Shown in pieces: positions 48,901 to 57,200 of a DNA stretch of 64,000 bases (position 1 is the stretch's first letter; every line of letters begins with the position of its first letter). Position numbers and translations under genes: made by a program. Origin of the DNA: Ascidia mentula (taxonomy: Eukaryota > Chordata > Ascidiacea > Phlebobranchia > Ascidiidae); NCBI GenBank assembly GCA_947561715.1, contig OX387205.1, positions 11,661,001-11,725,000 of the forward strand, read 5' to 3'. The notes beneath the pieces were generated by a model that searched no databases, was not told where the DNA came from, and saw only the letters and a list, made by a program, of their open reading frames with translations.

Positions 48901-51900
48901 CAGCTATAGTAACTGTTTTTTTATGTGCTTTAATGGATTTTTTTTCTTTTTAAGTTGTCCACAACATTTCCCCGTATAGGCCCGAATGTGAAGGTAGCTG
49001 CATAAAGTGTATATGGAGTAGTTTGTAGACAGATTTTTTTTTTTAGTTAAAACACAATAGAATGCACTTCTTCTGTTGAAAAACTACAAGAATGCCTTTC
49101 GGACTTTTCACTCCCTTGATCATTTTGTTGCTTAAAGGCATTGTAAAATATACCCGGCAGGTTTTGGAGACTATTACTTCAAATGTTTTTTTGTTTTATT
49201 TGGATAGAGCAAAGTTAGAGCTTTGTATTTTCTGGTTATTTTGCATGCTTAATGTACCAAACCTCCGTCCACATTGGATGTTGTTGCGTCTGCATGTTGT
49301 CACGTGACTTTCTTTTCTAGCCACGCCCCCCTTCAGCCGACCAATCACCGTTTACGGCCCTTCACCGCTCTTTAGCAGTGACATAAGCGACGACAGCGAG
49401 GAAGAATGGGACGTAGTAGTTCGCCCAACCAACCAATACAAGACAAGCGCCCTTATACACGATATAGGCAGGCATCCTGCACCCCAGTTACAGCTTAACG
49501 GCATACGTTTGTACAACGACAACGTTGGTTACGTCAGCGAGCCGTCGGACAACCGTTGGACCGATATGCTGCCTCCAGTGACGGAGGAAAACGAGTCACA
49601 ATTAAGCAACTCTGAGCCGTATTCTTCTAAAAGCCACTCTGAGCGGTTCTCCCCTTCGATCTTGTCGAGCGTTTCACCCGACTGTCGAGACAGTGGCAAC
49701 TCAACACTGCCACCAGGCGGTAATAACATTTCCACCTCGGAGAAACGCTGTTATTCGAGACAAGTCGGTACAGGGCTTGATGTGTTCAACCACAACAAGC
49801 GCCCGCTGCCCCTCAGGCCTCCCTCGCCGATGCAAGTCACACTGACTTATGACTCGGATAAGAGTGGAGGACTGCAGAGTGCAACCGAGTCGATAAAAAC
49901 GTTCATTTCCACTGTATTTAAACGCAACGAGCCTGAAAGTGAAGAGCTTACATCGAATGGTGTGGAAATGTCTAGTTTTAATAAAGCCAAACTCTCCGAT
50001 ATCAATAGCGATGACGGTAATGAAGCGAAAAATAGATGCAAGACAATGTAGCACGCGTATGCGTTTATACAGTTGCAGTTTCTGGTTGACGTTATCATGC
50101 AATAGTTAGTGTTGCTCTCCACATTTAAAGCGCCGAAATGTGTCCATATCCTTGCAGCAGCGCCGAATTTTCTGCTGAAAGATTTCCCCCTTGGTGCACT
50201 TAGCAACGTTTGTACGTGGTTTTACCTTTTCATTTGTGCCTCACGCTTTGCCAAATCATTGGCGTCGTTTTGCCAAACAAATCATTGTATCACTGTGTAT
50301 TGTGCGTAAAATCGTCCGAATAATAATGTCACCCAAAGGTGCAATCGCAAGTTTTCCTTATTTACGAACGCAGAAATCCGAATATTCTACATTATATGCA
50401 ACACTAAGTCTTCCGAATGCTTCGCTTCGCACTTGTCTTTCAGTCGTTAGCTATAGATTATTCGACATGCTTTTTTAAATGTTCTGTTTTGTTTGTCCTG
50501 ACCACAAGGCGATCAAAACGGGTATTTGTGCCAACTAAGAGTCTTTACATTCCAAACGTCTGCATGCAACACATTTATTAAAGAACATGCTGTACGAACA
50601 ATGCTCAGTACATTTTAGTTGAAGGAACAAACCCTTGATTCTTGCCACGTGCCTTAACTTGTATGTGTGTGGTTACTGTATGTTTCCTTATCTCAATAAA
50701 CCCGGATGAGGTTTTGAATTTCGTCAGTTGCATGTGATATGTGGTCCAGTGTTTAGTTGTCACTCGTGCGTGTCGGTTGCCATGGTAAGTCACTGCATGC
50801 TTCCTACTTTTCATGACTGTTTTGATTTGTGTTGTTAAATGTCATTACTTTATTTACTGTCATTGCTTGTATTTACTGTACAGAACAGTAGTATTTAGGA
50901 TGTGCCAAGGCCGTTTATTAATTATTTGTTACTAGCAAACACAACCGCAACAATAATTCTGGAATTTGTGTCGTTACAAGTTGGTTAAATTCATGTCTCC
51001 CGATTATATCTTACAAATTTCCTAAATCTTATAAAAACTGAAAAAATTTAGTAAAATTAAAAAATACGTCATATGTTTGTATGGTACGAGCAATATCACC
51101 AAATCACATTTGATGCACAGAATCTTGCTGCGACGACGCTTTCTACGACCTGCGTCACACCCAGAGCTGCCGATTCTACGATCCCGAATCGTTAGGGGAA
51201 GCCCCGTACCATTACGGCACTCACCAACCGCCACGCCACCACTCCACCACTGGAAGGCGCTATGGCGAACGTGCCGCACAAACCAGCGCCTACGACCCAC
51301 GGTTACGCCAAGACGCCTTTGCGGATTACGCTACGCGTTCGGCGTCCACGAGCGCGCTGGTAGCACGTGACCGAAGACGGGAGGAAGTGATCCGTGACGA
51401 TCAGCCTCATATTTACCCACCGACTTCAACATCGATGCGCTTCCCGCCAAGGCGTCGCTTTCTGCCGCAAACCCCGAATCGCCCATCGTACGTGATGCAA
51501 AGAATGACCAGTGATGCGGAAAGAGGGATGCCGTCCTCCACGTCCGAATACTCCAGTTTTAGGAATCAGGATCAGCGTCACTACTCCTCCTATTCCCATC
51601 TACAGAACGCCGCTGTTCAGCGACCTCAGTCTCGCTATCAGACTCTACCTGCAGACAGTTCCATTCTCCAGGAGTGTGATCCCTACTATAGAGGACAAGA
51701 TGACGTCATTGTAAGCAACGGAGGACAAAGAAGACTTCCGGTTGTTTCTCACAGCAACCATCCAGTCCGGCGACAACGTTCCAGGTCTGAGCAAATCCAA
51801 TGGCAAGAGTTTTCTCCCAAAATTTCTCCCCCAACTAGAAGATGCTCATCGCCAATTTCGCGCACAGGAAGAAGAACTCTTCCTCGATTGCATCCACTCC

Positions 51901-52412
51901 GCGGAAGAAGCAACTCCACCCACCAGGGAGGCGAGGACTTCGAGCGATCTGAGCTTCCCTGTGAACTTGGATGGAGGAGGGACACTAACGAGCCTACTAT
52001 CTTCACTGATGAGGAGTCGAATGACGATGAGCCCTACACCGACGCAAGACAGAAGTCGGGATACTTTGAATCTAGAAGTGATATCGGAGTTGAGGAAAGA
52101 GGATTATCATCAAAAAACTCGCGACTCTGTTTCAGAAGAAACATGGACGAGGAGGAGGATGAAGAGTTTGGGGACGACGGAATTTCGCAAGATTACGAGG
52201 AGCAACTTCTTTTGAGTGAACACAGATCAGCCGAGGAGCTTGAAGAGGAGCTACGCGCTGCCGTGGAAACGGGGAGACAAAGGAGCAACGTTTCCTCATC
52301 ACCGGAAAGGATCACGACGCCGCAGCTCCATCACAGAAATCCTAGGAACTCTCCAAGGCACGACTGTAATAAAGCAGGGGATCCAAAAGCAAAAAGCATT
52401 CAAATAGTGTAA
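24942..52412 (+). CDS. CACNA1A/B/E (Cav2): Cav2-type voltage-gated calcium channel alpha1 subunit, about 45 exons, about 2640 aa
   Basis: This is the pore-forming alpha1 subunit of a high-voltage-activated, presynaptic-type calcium channel in the plasma membrane. The start MARFAEENF and the motif [16 protein letters not shown] are the Cav2-specific N-terminus (human MARFGDE, ARTMALYNPIPVRQNC), so this is Cav2, not Cav1 or Cav3. Four repeats of six segments follow, with pore glutamates in MEGWTD, TGEDWN, TGEGWP and TGEAW. The AID beta-subunit site, EF-hand-like region and IQ region are present. I traced 45 exons by splice signal and conserved protein; all junction phases agree and sum to 7923 nt (2640 aa plus stop) using exons 7a and 30a and the full tail. 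Detail is in the segment entries. Human Cav2.1 is about 2500 aa. Vertebrates have three Cav2 genes; one here fits a pre-duplication chordate. Confidence 0.93.
25214..26341 (+). other. U12-type AT-AC intron between Cav2 exons 1 and 2
   Basis: Exon 1 (24942-25213) ends in the tryptophan-proline codons of IIEWP with two bases of the last codon. The intron begins ATATCCTTTT, the exact minor-spliceosome 5' site. It has the branch site TTCCTTAAC at 26321-26329 and ends in AC at 26341, 13 nt after the branch adenosine. No GT donor or AG acceptor restores the frame. With these ends the protein reads EWPPFEY, identical to human Cav2.1. Minor AT-AC introns are known at this point in voltage-gated channel genes. 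Confidence 0.93.
26342..29578 (+). other. Cav2 domain I (exons 2 to 7a)
   Basis: Exons: 26342-26447 (IS1), 26612-26751 (IS2-S3), 28108-28208 (IS4), 28485-28637 (IS5), 28994-29199 (extracellular turret and pore), 29475-29578 (IS6, exon 7a). IS4 carries [10 protein letters not shown]. The pore motif is TMEGWTD with the first selectivity glutamate. The turret has paired cysteines (CAKND...YACPNDTYC) and N-glycosylation sequons (NDT) as in relatives. Exon 7a ends [15 protein letters not shown], nearly the vertebrate IS6. Alternative exon 7b follows at 30196. Confidence 0.92.
30196..30314 (+). CDS. Cav2 alternative IS6 exon 7b
   Basis: This is a second IS6-like exon, 39 codons plus 2 nt, placed after exon 7a. 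It has an acceptor gcgcgattttag and donor GTAAGT, phase 0 in and 2 out, identical to 7a. The peptide ends [14 protein letters not shown](T), parallel to [14 protein letters not shown](G) of 7a, but its first half ([14 protein letters not shown]) is unlike 7a. Because each has the same phases, either can join exon 6 to exon 8; including both would insert an extra membrane segment, so mutually exclusive use is expected. Cav1 genes use such an IS6 exon pair (8/8a); I know of no IS6 pair described for Cav2. Confidence 0.8.
31246..32177 (+). other. Cav2 I-II loop (exons 8 to 11) with the beta-subunit AID
   Basis: Exons 31246-31361, 31754-31813, 31873-31950, 32087-32177. Exon 8 encodes [12 protein letters not shown] and most of the alpha interaction domain, [17 protein letters not shown]. 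Exon 9 completes it with EEVILAEED. This matches the QQ-E-L-GY-W pattern that binds the channel beta subunit, with key Tyr and Trp present. Gbetagamma also binds here in Cav2 channels. The rest of the loop is short and basic ([22 protein letters not shown]). Confidence 0.9.
31490..31545 (+). repeat. relic copy of the end of exon 6 and its donor, inside intron 8
   Basis: Positions 31490-31545 repeat 29184-29240: gatat(at)tctct.cttgtaagtcttt..a..aggtttaaactt.gtgctt, covering the last codons of exon 6, its GTAAGT donor and the first 40 nt of intron 6, at roughly 85-90% identity by eye. It is not in phase use in the main model. Confidence 0.7.
32536..34406 (+). other. Cav2 domain II (exons 12 to 17)
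   Basis: Exons 32536-32663 (IIS1), 32730-32842 (IIS2), 33203-33315 (IIS3-S4), 33469-33600 (IIS5), 34076-34148 and 34286-34406 (pore and most of IIS6). IIS2 reads [24 protein letters not shown]4 carries [12 protein letters not shown]. The pore motif is ILTGEDWN with the second glutamate. The IIS6 end lies in exon 18 ([21 protein letters not shown]). All segments align without gaps to human Cav2.1 from memory, except the turret after the pore helix ([12 protein letters not shown]), which is glycine-rich. Confidence 0.92.
32664..32729 (+). other. 66-nt intron in IIS1-S2, stop-free and divisible by three
   Basis: GTAAGA donor after the first base of a tyrosine codon and gttgttgcag acceptor. Splicing gives DFLYYAEF, the conserved vertebrate sequence, so this is an intron. 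Its 22 codons are open in the channel frame (CKTKVC... to LLLVA) and add two cysteines if retained. Confidence 0.88.
34407..34814 (+). other. probable U12-type GT-AG intron in IIS6
   Basis: The donor is GTATCCTTTA, matching the minor-class consensus RTATCCTTT, and is a poor U2 site. A branch-like TTCCTTATC lies at about 34793-34801, 13-16 nt before the acceptor aaaacag. The junction rebuilds GNYTLLNVF, identical to human Cav2.1. Branch match is one base off the ideal, so the class is probable rather than certain. Confidence 0.75.
34815..36567 (+). other. Cav2 IIS6 end and II-III loop (exons 18 to 22)
   Basis: Exons 34815-34989, 35330-35555, 35890-35963, 36126-36289, 36468-36567. Exon 18 starts with the end of IIS6 and then [20 protein letters not shown], like the vertebrate loop start. 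Exon 19 has the conserved [13 protein letters not shown] (human SVWEQRTSEMRKQ). Exon 22 ends [19 protein letters not shown] (human EDGPKPMPPYSSMFILST). The whole loop is about 220 residues, around half of the human Cav2.1 loop. The vertebrate synprint region that binds SNAREs is not recognisable. The GTGGGT donor of exon 19 is weak. Confidence 0.85.
36837..38947 (+). other. Cav2 domain III (exons 23 to 28)
   Basis: Exons 36837-37026 (IIIS1-S2), 37369-37475 (IIIS2-S3), 37562-37664 (IIIS4), 37780-37940 (IIIS5), 38304-38444 (pore), 38746-38947 (IIIS6). IIIS4 reads [19 protein letters not shown], as in vertebrates. The pore motif is STGEGWP with the third glutamate. IIIS6 reads [18 protein letters not shown]. 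All phases agree. Confidence 0.93.
38075..38140 (+). repeat. tRNA-derived SINE-like fragment, copy 1
   Basis: Contains a tRNA T-arm/B-box word (ggttcgaatcc at about 38114-38124) in the context ...gggttcgaatcccggtgcggta, but no clover-leaf partner for the acceptor and anticodon arms. Shared with copies at 39930 and 45225. It lies in an intron of domain III. Confidence 0.55.
39930..39990 (+). repeat. tRNA-derived SINE-like fragment, copy 2
   Basis: Reads gggattcctggccaggatgt then cctgggttcgaatcccagtgtg. It shares ccaggatg.cctgggtt..aatccc.gtgt with copy 3 and the B-box word with copy 1. It sits between alternative exons 30a and 30b. Confidence 0.6.
40096..40215 (+). CDS. Cav2 alternative IVS1-S2 exon 30b
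   Basis: This is a 40-codon exon with acceptor gcttttttgacag and donor GTAGGT, phase 0 in and out like exon 30a (37 codons). The peptide is [17 protein letters not shown] then [20 protein letters not shown]. It aligns with 30a over [29 protein letters not shown] and the S2 lysine, so it is a functional-looking duplicate. It differs by a three-residue longer outer loop, an N-glycosylation sequon (NAT) absent from 30a, and an S2 that looks more like Cav1 (NMVFTGVFT). Inclusion of both would break membrane topology, so mutually exclusive use is expected. Confidence 0.85.
40750..43434 (+). other. long intron between IVS3 and IVS4 exons of Cav2
   Basis: This 2.7-kb intron shows no exon with both splice sites and channel-like sequence. 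Open frames at 41192-41419, 41370-41621 and 42696-42917 (all minus) have no family resemblance. Vertebrate Cav2 genes use small optional exons at the IVS3-S4 linker; none is visible here, though a 6-nt exon could not be seen. Confidence 0.6.
44826..46570 (+). other. Cav2 proximal C-terminus: EF-hand, pre-IQ and IQ regions (exons 35 to 39)
   Basis: Exons 44826-44948, 45376-45477, 45554-45690, 45909-46009, 46335-46570. [18 protein letters not shown], then [20 protein letters not shown], form the EF-hand-like part. [20 protein letters not shown] and RTSLKIKI follow as in human. The calmodulin-binding IQ region reads [20 protein letters not shown] (human [20 protein letters not shown]). Vertebrate Cav2.1/2.2 genes carry two alternative EF-hand exons (37a/37b); only one is visible here. 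Confidence 0.9.
45225..45300 (+). repeat. tRNA-derived SINE-like fragment, copy 3
   Basis: Reads cgggattcgtgtccaggatg then acctgggtttaaatcccggtgtag, followed by an A-rich tail (aaaaataaaaaaataaa). This is the same core as the copy at 39930. The A-rich end fits a retroposed SINE. It lies in the intron before exon 36. Confidence 0.6.
47037..48337 (+). other. Cav2 distal tail, exons 40 to 42
   Basis: Exon 40, 47037-47162 (42 codons, phase 0 to 0; weak pyrimidine tract, moderate confidence). Exon 41, 47514-47927 (138 codons), acidic and Ser/Asp-rich, ending with ARAISMPRL, which matches human RAASMPRLP. Exon 42, 48205-48337, [20 protein letters not shown], matching human DDYSLERV and MKRSASVL. 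So the order of conserved short motifs in the vertebrate Cav2 tail is kept. Exon 42 ends in phase 1 at GTAAGT. Confidence 0.85.
48748..48830 (+). CDS. Cav2 exon 43: 27-nt microexon or short alternative end
   Basis: The acceptor ctgattcacag opens GACATGACAACC in the channel frame (phase 1). A phase-1 donor (gatg|GTGAAA) after 48774 makes a 27-nt microexon (DMTTSDDED). If that donor is not used, the frame runs on 18 more codons ([16 protein letters not shown]...) to TAG at 48828-48830, giving a short C-terminus. No poly(A) signal close by supports the terminal form. Confidence 0.55.
49321..50051 (+). CDS. Cav2 exon 44: cassette or alternative terminal exon
   Basis: Acceptor tttcttttctag, phase 1 in. 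The exon starts [18 protein letters not shown] and is Ser/Asp-rich with an acidic run (SDDSEEEWD). A phase-1 donor (gacg|GTAATG) at 50016 lets it join exon 45. Read-through gives ...KNRCKTM and stop at 50049-50051. An AATAAA at 50695-50700 supports a terminal form. The exon holds RPLPLRP (49800-49820), which fits the RxLPxxP pattern for RIM-binding-protein SH3 domains. Confidence 0.75.
50695..50700 (+). promoter_or_regulatory. poly(A) signal for the exon-44 end
   Basis: AATAAA lies 644 nt after the exon-44 stop and before exon 45. It would serve the shorter transcript. Confidence 0.45.
51121..52412 (+). CDS. Cav2 exon 45: long terminal exon
   Basis: Acceptor tttgatgcacag, phase 1 in, 430 codons after the split codon, TAA at 52410-52412. 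The frame opens at the acceptor ([13 protein letters not shown]), well before the first ATG-like codon. The product is a Arg/Ser/Glu-rich disordered cytoplasmic tail with acidic runs (DEEEDEEF) and the short motif RYQTLP. It ends KSIQIV. The vertebrate Cav2.2 C-terminal DxWC PDZ ligand is absent, and the end is not a class I PDZ ligand. Confidence 0.82.
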
Positions 52413-53183
52413 TATAAATAATCAAGCTTAAAAAGCTTTTATATCGGGTTTGGCAGAAATTTTATCACGTCCAAAAGATCGTTTAAAATGGAACACATCC
52501 CGCTGGTCGAGCATTTTCATCACATTGTTGTATTTTTTTGAGAAGAAGTTTTGCTTGCGTCACTGAGTGGCTGTTAAAGGATATTTTGCACCATATCACG
52601 GGGCGAGATTTCCTTTGAGGAGCTGGATTGTGGTGCTTGCATTAGATGACGACTTTGGATTATGAACTGCCACAAGCGTTTGTTGTAAAATTTGCTGCCA
52701 TTGCGATTGTTTCAACCTTAGCTTCGTAAAAGCTGTCACAGATAGCCGCTTGTGTGACAGGTGCTAAGTCATGTTTTGTATCGCTGTGCATTTAAATGCT
52801 TCAATAAAATAAAGTGCTTGCCTAATTCTACATGTGCTTTCTCAAAAGTACTACCAGAAATTTTTTTTCGTAAGTTGCATCCCCCTGTGAATGCGCCAGT
52901 TCACTTATCGGAAAAAGGACAGGAGCCCAGTTCACAGTTTCTTTTTAATTTGTCCAGATAGAGTCAAGAACCGCAGCATAGCCCATACTTATTTGATTAC
53001 GAAAGGTTGGTTGACTGCTTTTATAACACTTTGCCAAACTTAGATCGACTTGCGTTTGTGAAATATTTATTTCTATGTAAAGAAAACTACTTAGGCCGTT
53101 TGTAGTTCGTGGTAATTGGTCTAAATCCCTGCAGCAACCTTACACAAATGTATTAACATCATGATAATACATTTTACCTTTGC
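52413..53183 (+). other. Cav2 3' UTR and intergenic gap
   Basis: The 3' UTR runs to overlapping AATAAA signals at 52803-52813 (tcaataaaataaag), about 390 nt after the stop. Beyond that no gene is seen until the aminotransferase relic. Confidence 0.6.
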
Positions 53184-53495
53184 TACCTGCACGATTGGAC
53201 GAGCATGTAACAATCCCTGGTAACACTCGTCAGGTAGCAGGAGATAGCGTATGTTGCTACCAAACGAAAGCTCAGCAACGGTCAATCGTACGGTTCTCAC
53301 AGGTTATAATCTCACTGGCAACAAGTACACTGTAAAGAAAAAAAGAGAGATTTACAAGGTCGGTTGTGTCAAGTGAAATATTTTGTCAATGTATATTCTA
53401 CGGCGGGAAGCTACACGCCTTGTAATTTGACTGCAGAGAAGATGAGCATTGGTCGATACTACTAAATATGACACAACTATTGTGAACAACACAAA
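53184..53495 (+). pseudogene. decayed relic of a third AADAT copy (exon 5 and following intron)
   Basis: Starts ...cgattggacgagcatg as in exon 5 of both intact genes and continues to aagagagatttac.aggtcgg, then gtgtcaagtgaaatattttgt as in the intron of the first intact copy, and later cacaactattgtgaacaa (53472-53489). Base changes and a frame-breaking indel pattern remove the aminotransferase frame. Nothing of the other exons is visible upstream. It is a truncated duplicate of a host gene, closer to the 54-kb copy than to the 60-kb copy because of the shared intron words. Confidence 0.8.
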
Positions 53496-53574
53496 ACTTA
53501 ATCAAATTTAAGTTTCTCGTAACTATACACACAAAGTATCTTACAACGAAACAATACACACCATAATCGAGTCC

Positions 53575-54280
53575 AATGAACCGAAACAAATAAATGAGGC
53601 GACGCGCGAAGAAAAAAAGGGCGTTTGGTGGAAAGTTGAATGGACTGGTTACGCCAACCAACAGCCTTCTGTCTGTTCATAGTTTGGTTATTGATTTATC
53701 CAGATACACTTAAAAAGCAACATCCTTGTCCACATTTGGTCTAGAATGCTTTGTCGTTTGTAACTTGCAACTTACGTTTAATATTCAATATTAATCAATT
53801 TCGTCAATGTGGCATTTCTGCGCCACAGAGCCAACACATCAACACAGAATGCAGTCATGCGTTGCTTTTCGAAGTTTGCTGACGCACCACAGACAGCAAA
53901 CATAACTTCGTTAAAATCGCTTGGGCGAGCTTTTAGACCTATCATGCGGTTGGACAATAGGATTATCGTTTTGCTATGAAAACTATATGGTTGGTTTAGG
54001 AAGTCGGTGTCTGAATTCTGTGTATATTTGTATGTGTTCTCTATTAAACGAGAGCTGTACTGTCCACAGGCTTACGTTTTTTTATCTTAGCTTAACATAA
54101 AGCAGAACAGGCCTTATTGCTTGTCAGAAAGACAATTGCAGAGATGTAAATGGTATTAAATTTGAATGCATCGAGTAGCCTATACTAAGAAACAAGAATA
54201 TGGCGCTTGTAATGTAAGGTTGGTATAATATTGTGATTTTGTTGCAGCTGGTATGAAATTCGCTGAGTAATTCTGAAATC
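53575..54280 (+). repeat. duplicated upstream region of AADAT copy 1
   Basis: Matches 59095-59825 in order: aaacaaa.gaagaa...ggcgt.tggtgg.aagtt, atccagatacact.gaaa.gcaac, caatgcaga..gca.tcacgc, gacagcaaac, ttttatcttagctt.aacataaagca, then atggattatgaaagg. These blocks span the presumed promoter and 5' UTR, and show that the duplication unit includes regulatory DNA. Confidence 0.75.
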
Positions 54281-57200
54281 ATGGATTATGAAAGGTTTGT
54301 TTAACGCCTTATGTTAACACTTGTGTTTCCAAAACTAAAACACATTTATGATCGTTCGCAATTGCAGGATATACAGTAGTACATACGTGCTGACGCAATC
54401 GCAATAATTTAATCATACCTTACGTTATGCACAGATTTCTTTTGCCAAGCAGAGTGGTCGACGAACCCTACATAACAAGGTAGATTCAACCTTGATGCTT
54501 TCATGTCCATTACACATTCAAACTACGTATTTTCGTAAAACTACTGGCGTTTTGGTGTGATAGCCTGACATGATAATTTAGGCCAGTTTTTCTTAAAGGT
54601 AGTGCGCACCCTGGGGAGCCACAGGGCGTTCTCTTGGGGGGCATTTATAAAAAAGTTTTGACATGTGTTGTGTTGTGATGAAAACATAATTCACAAGTGC
54701 CTGAATGAAATCACTGTAATGGACATTTGCTTCATGACAAGTTTTAAAGAACAAACAACGTTCAGAACTGAAAGCTGTGGATGTGATGTTTATTGGATAG
54801 TTTCAATTAAAATAATTTGTTCACCTACAAACCACCCACATCGTATTAAATGCGAGAAATTTTAGAATCGTAGGTCTATGTGAATTAATAATGTCAACAC
54901 TTTTGTAATCATACGAGGCCTAGATTTTGTCAAAATATTGTCAAGTCACGAAGAGTATTGTTTTGTAGACGTCTTACGACTCGAGCGAAAGACCTTCCTG
55001 AGCTAATCAGTGTTGCTAGCGGTTTTCCAGATTTATCACAAATTCCAGTTGCTGAAACCGTTTTCACTTGTCGGGATGGTGCAACGCTCACTGTTGATGA
55101 AAAGGAAATGAGAGACTTTGCAGGATATCAAAACCCCAGGGGGTAAATAGACGCATGCACACACAAGTATTTTAATTGAACATAAAGTATATTATTTATT
55201 TATTTGCAAGCAACAAGGTAACGCTTGATTGGATTCACAAAATTCACGCCAAGTACCACAACCCACCAACGATGAACGCCTCAAACCCTGATGTCCGTTT
55301 CTCAGCCGTTTTAACTCCAGGATGCATGGGAGCAATGAACATTCTATTCCGAATGATGGTTGAAAACGACGACGCGGTTCTTATAGAGGAATTCAGTTTT
55401 GCTGGAACCAAGAAAAATGTGAGGCAAACATTGGGTAATTCGATCAGTGGTTACCAATCTACATATTGCCACTGACCCCTTGAGGGCCTCGAACCCATGC
55501 TGGGGCAACTGCTTTAGGGGAATGTGGCTAAAAAGTTTTACGAAAACGATGCCTCTTTCACATTAAGTTGGTCTGTTGCTTGGTACAATTAAAACAGCAT
55601 GTCAGACACATATATATTTTTTTCCACCTATTGAAGATATTTCATATCAATCGTTCTAAAAAAAAATTGTATGTAGATTCGGTTATGCGGTGGAACACTC
55701 GTCGCTGTGCGATTGGACGAGCATGGAATAATCCCCGACGACTTAAGAGATGCGCTCGTTAGGTGGCAGAAGAGAACTGATGTTGCTCCTGGACGAAAGC
55801 TCCGCAAACCCCGCCTACTTTGCACGGTTCCCACAGGTCAAAACCCCACTGGCGTTACAAGCACACTGCAAAGAAAAAGAGAGATTTACGAGGTCGGGTG
55901 TGTCAAGTGAAATATTTTGTGAATGCACTCAACAGCGCAAAATTACACGCCCTTGACACTTTCAAACAAGACACGAACATACCAGTAACAACGACGCTTG
56001 TCATTGGCCGATGAACTAACGAAGCATGACATAACTATTGTGAACACTATAAATTTTTTTTGTATTATGCAGACATCGTTTTTTAGACGGACAATTTATT
56101 TAGATCGCGCGAGAACACGACTTGTTAATAATAGAAGACGATCCGTACTACTATCTACAATACACTGAGGTAACAGTCAACGTGTACCACTGCACTTGCA
56201 GTTAATTATGGCAAGTGACGGTTTTCACATATTTTTAAATAAATTTTGGAAAAGCTAAAATAAAAACAAACTTCAGGACCAGATTTGATGACTTGAAAAT
56301 ATTGTTGGAGGTGTTTTACTTTTCAATTTTTTCAAGGAATTGGAGAGAAGCTATCAGTCTATTGATACTGATGGTAGAGTGATCCGTTTAGATTCTGCAT
56401 CAAAGGTAAAGTTAATCTTGACATTTTAATTAAAGAATGTATACACGAAAAACATGTAAAGCTTGCTGATGACGTTATTTTTTTGAATGTTTTTGAAACA
56501 ACACGTGTTTATATTTAGCTTATTGCTCCCGGATATCGAGTTGGGTGGGTGACTGGACCGGATGCTGTCATACGAGATATCGTGGAGGCACAAAAGACCA
56601 ATGGCATGTCGATATCTAGTTTGTCCGAAGTGAGTCAAAATGCCATAGACCACAATCCTTGAACGATGGCAGTCGCCACGATAAATTTTTGAGACGCAAA
56701 ACACCTTTACATTTCATACACATATACTTTATACAAAATGAGGCATTTGCGCACGTAAAAAAATGGACTAATTCTGATGACCAGTGCTTCGCGAAACCCT
56801 ATTTAACAACCACGACAATAAATTAATTACATAAAATAGTGATCAAAATATTGTTACAATGTGCAAATGATGCAACAATGGTAAAAAATTATGCTTTCTT
56901 GGTATTTAACTATTTTTAAACCTTCATCCCAAACGCAATAAGAATAATAAAATAGTGGACAGGCAAAAATCCTCATGCATGGCAACCCTTATCTTGTACA
57001 AACTTAGTGTTATCTGGAGACTTATCTTTTCGTGGCGACTGTTACCACAGTGCTATGGTGGCAACCGCACATAACCCCAATGTGAAATTTTCTAGGTGCT
57101 TTGTATCAAGCTGTTCAACCTTTGGGGAATGGAAGGATTTCACCAACATATTACTCATCTCCGAGAGCATTACAAGGCCAGCAAAGACAAGACAGTCGAT

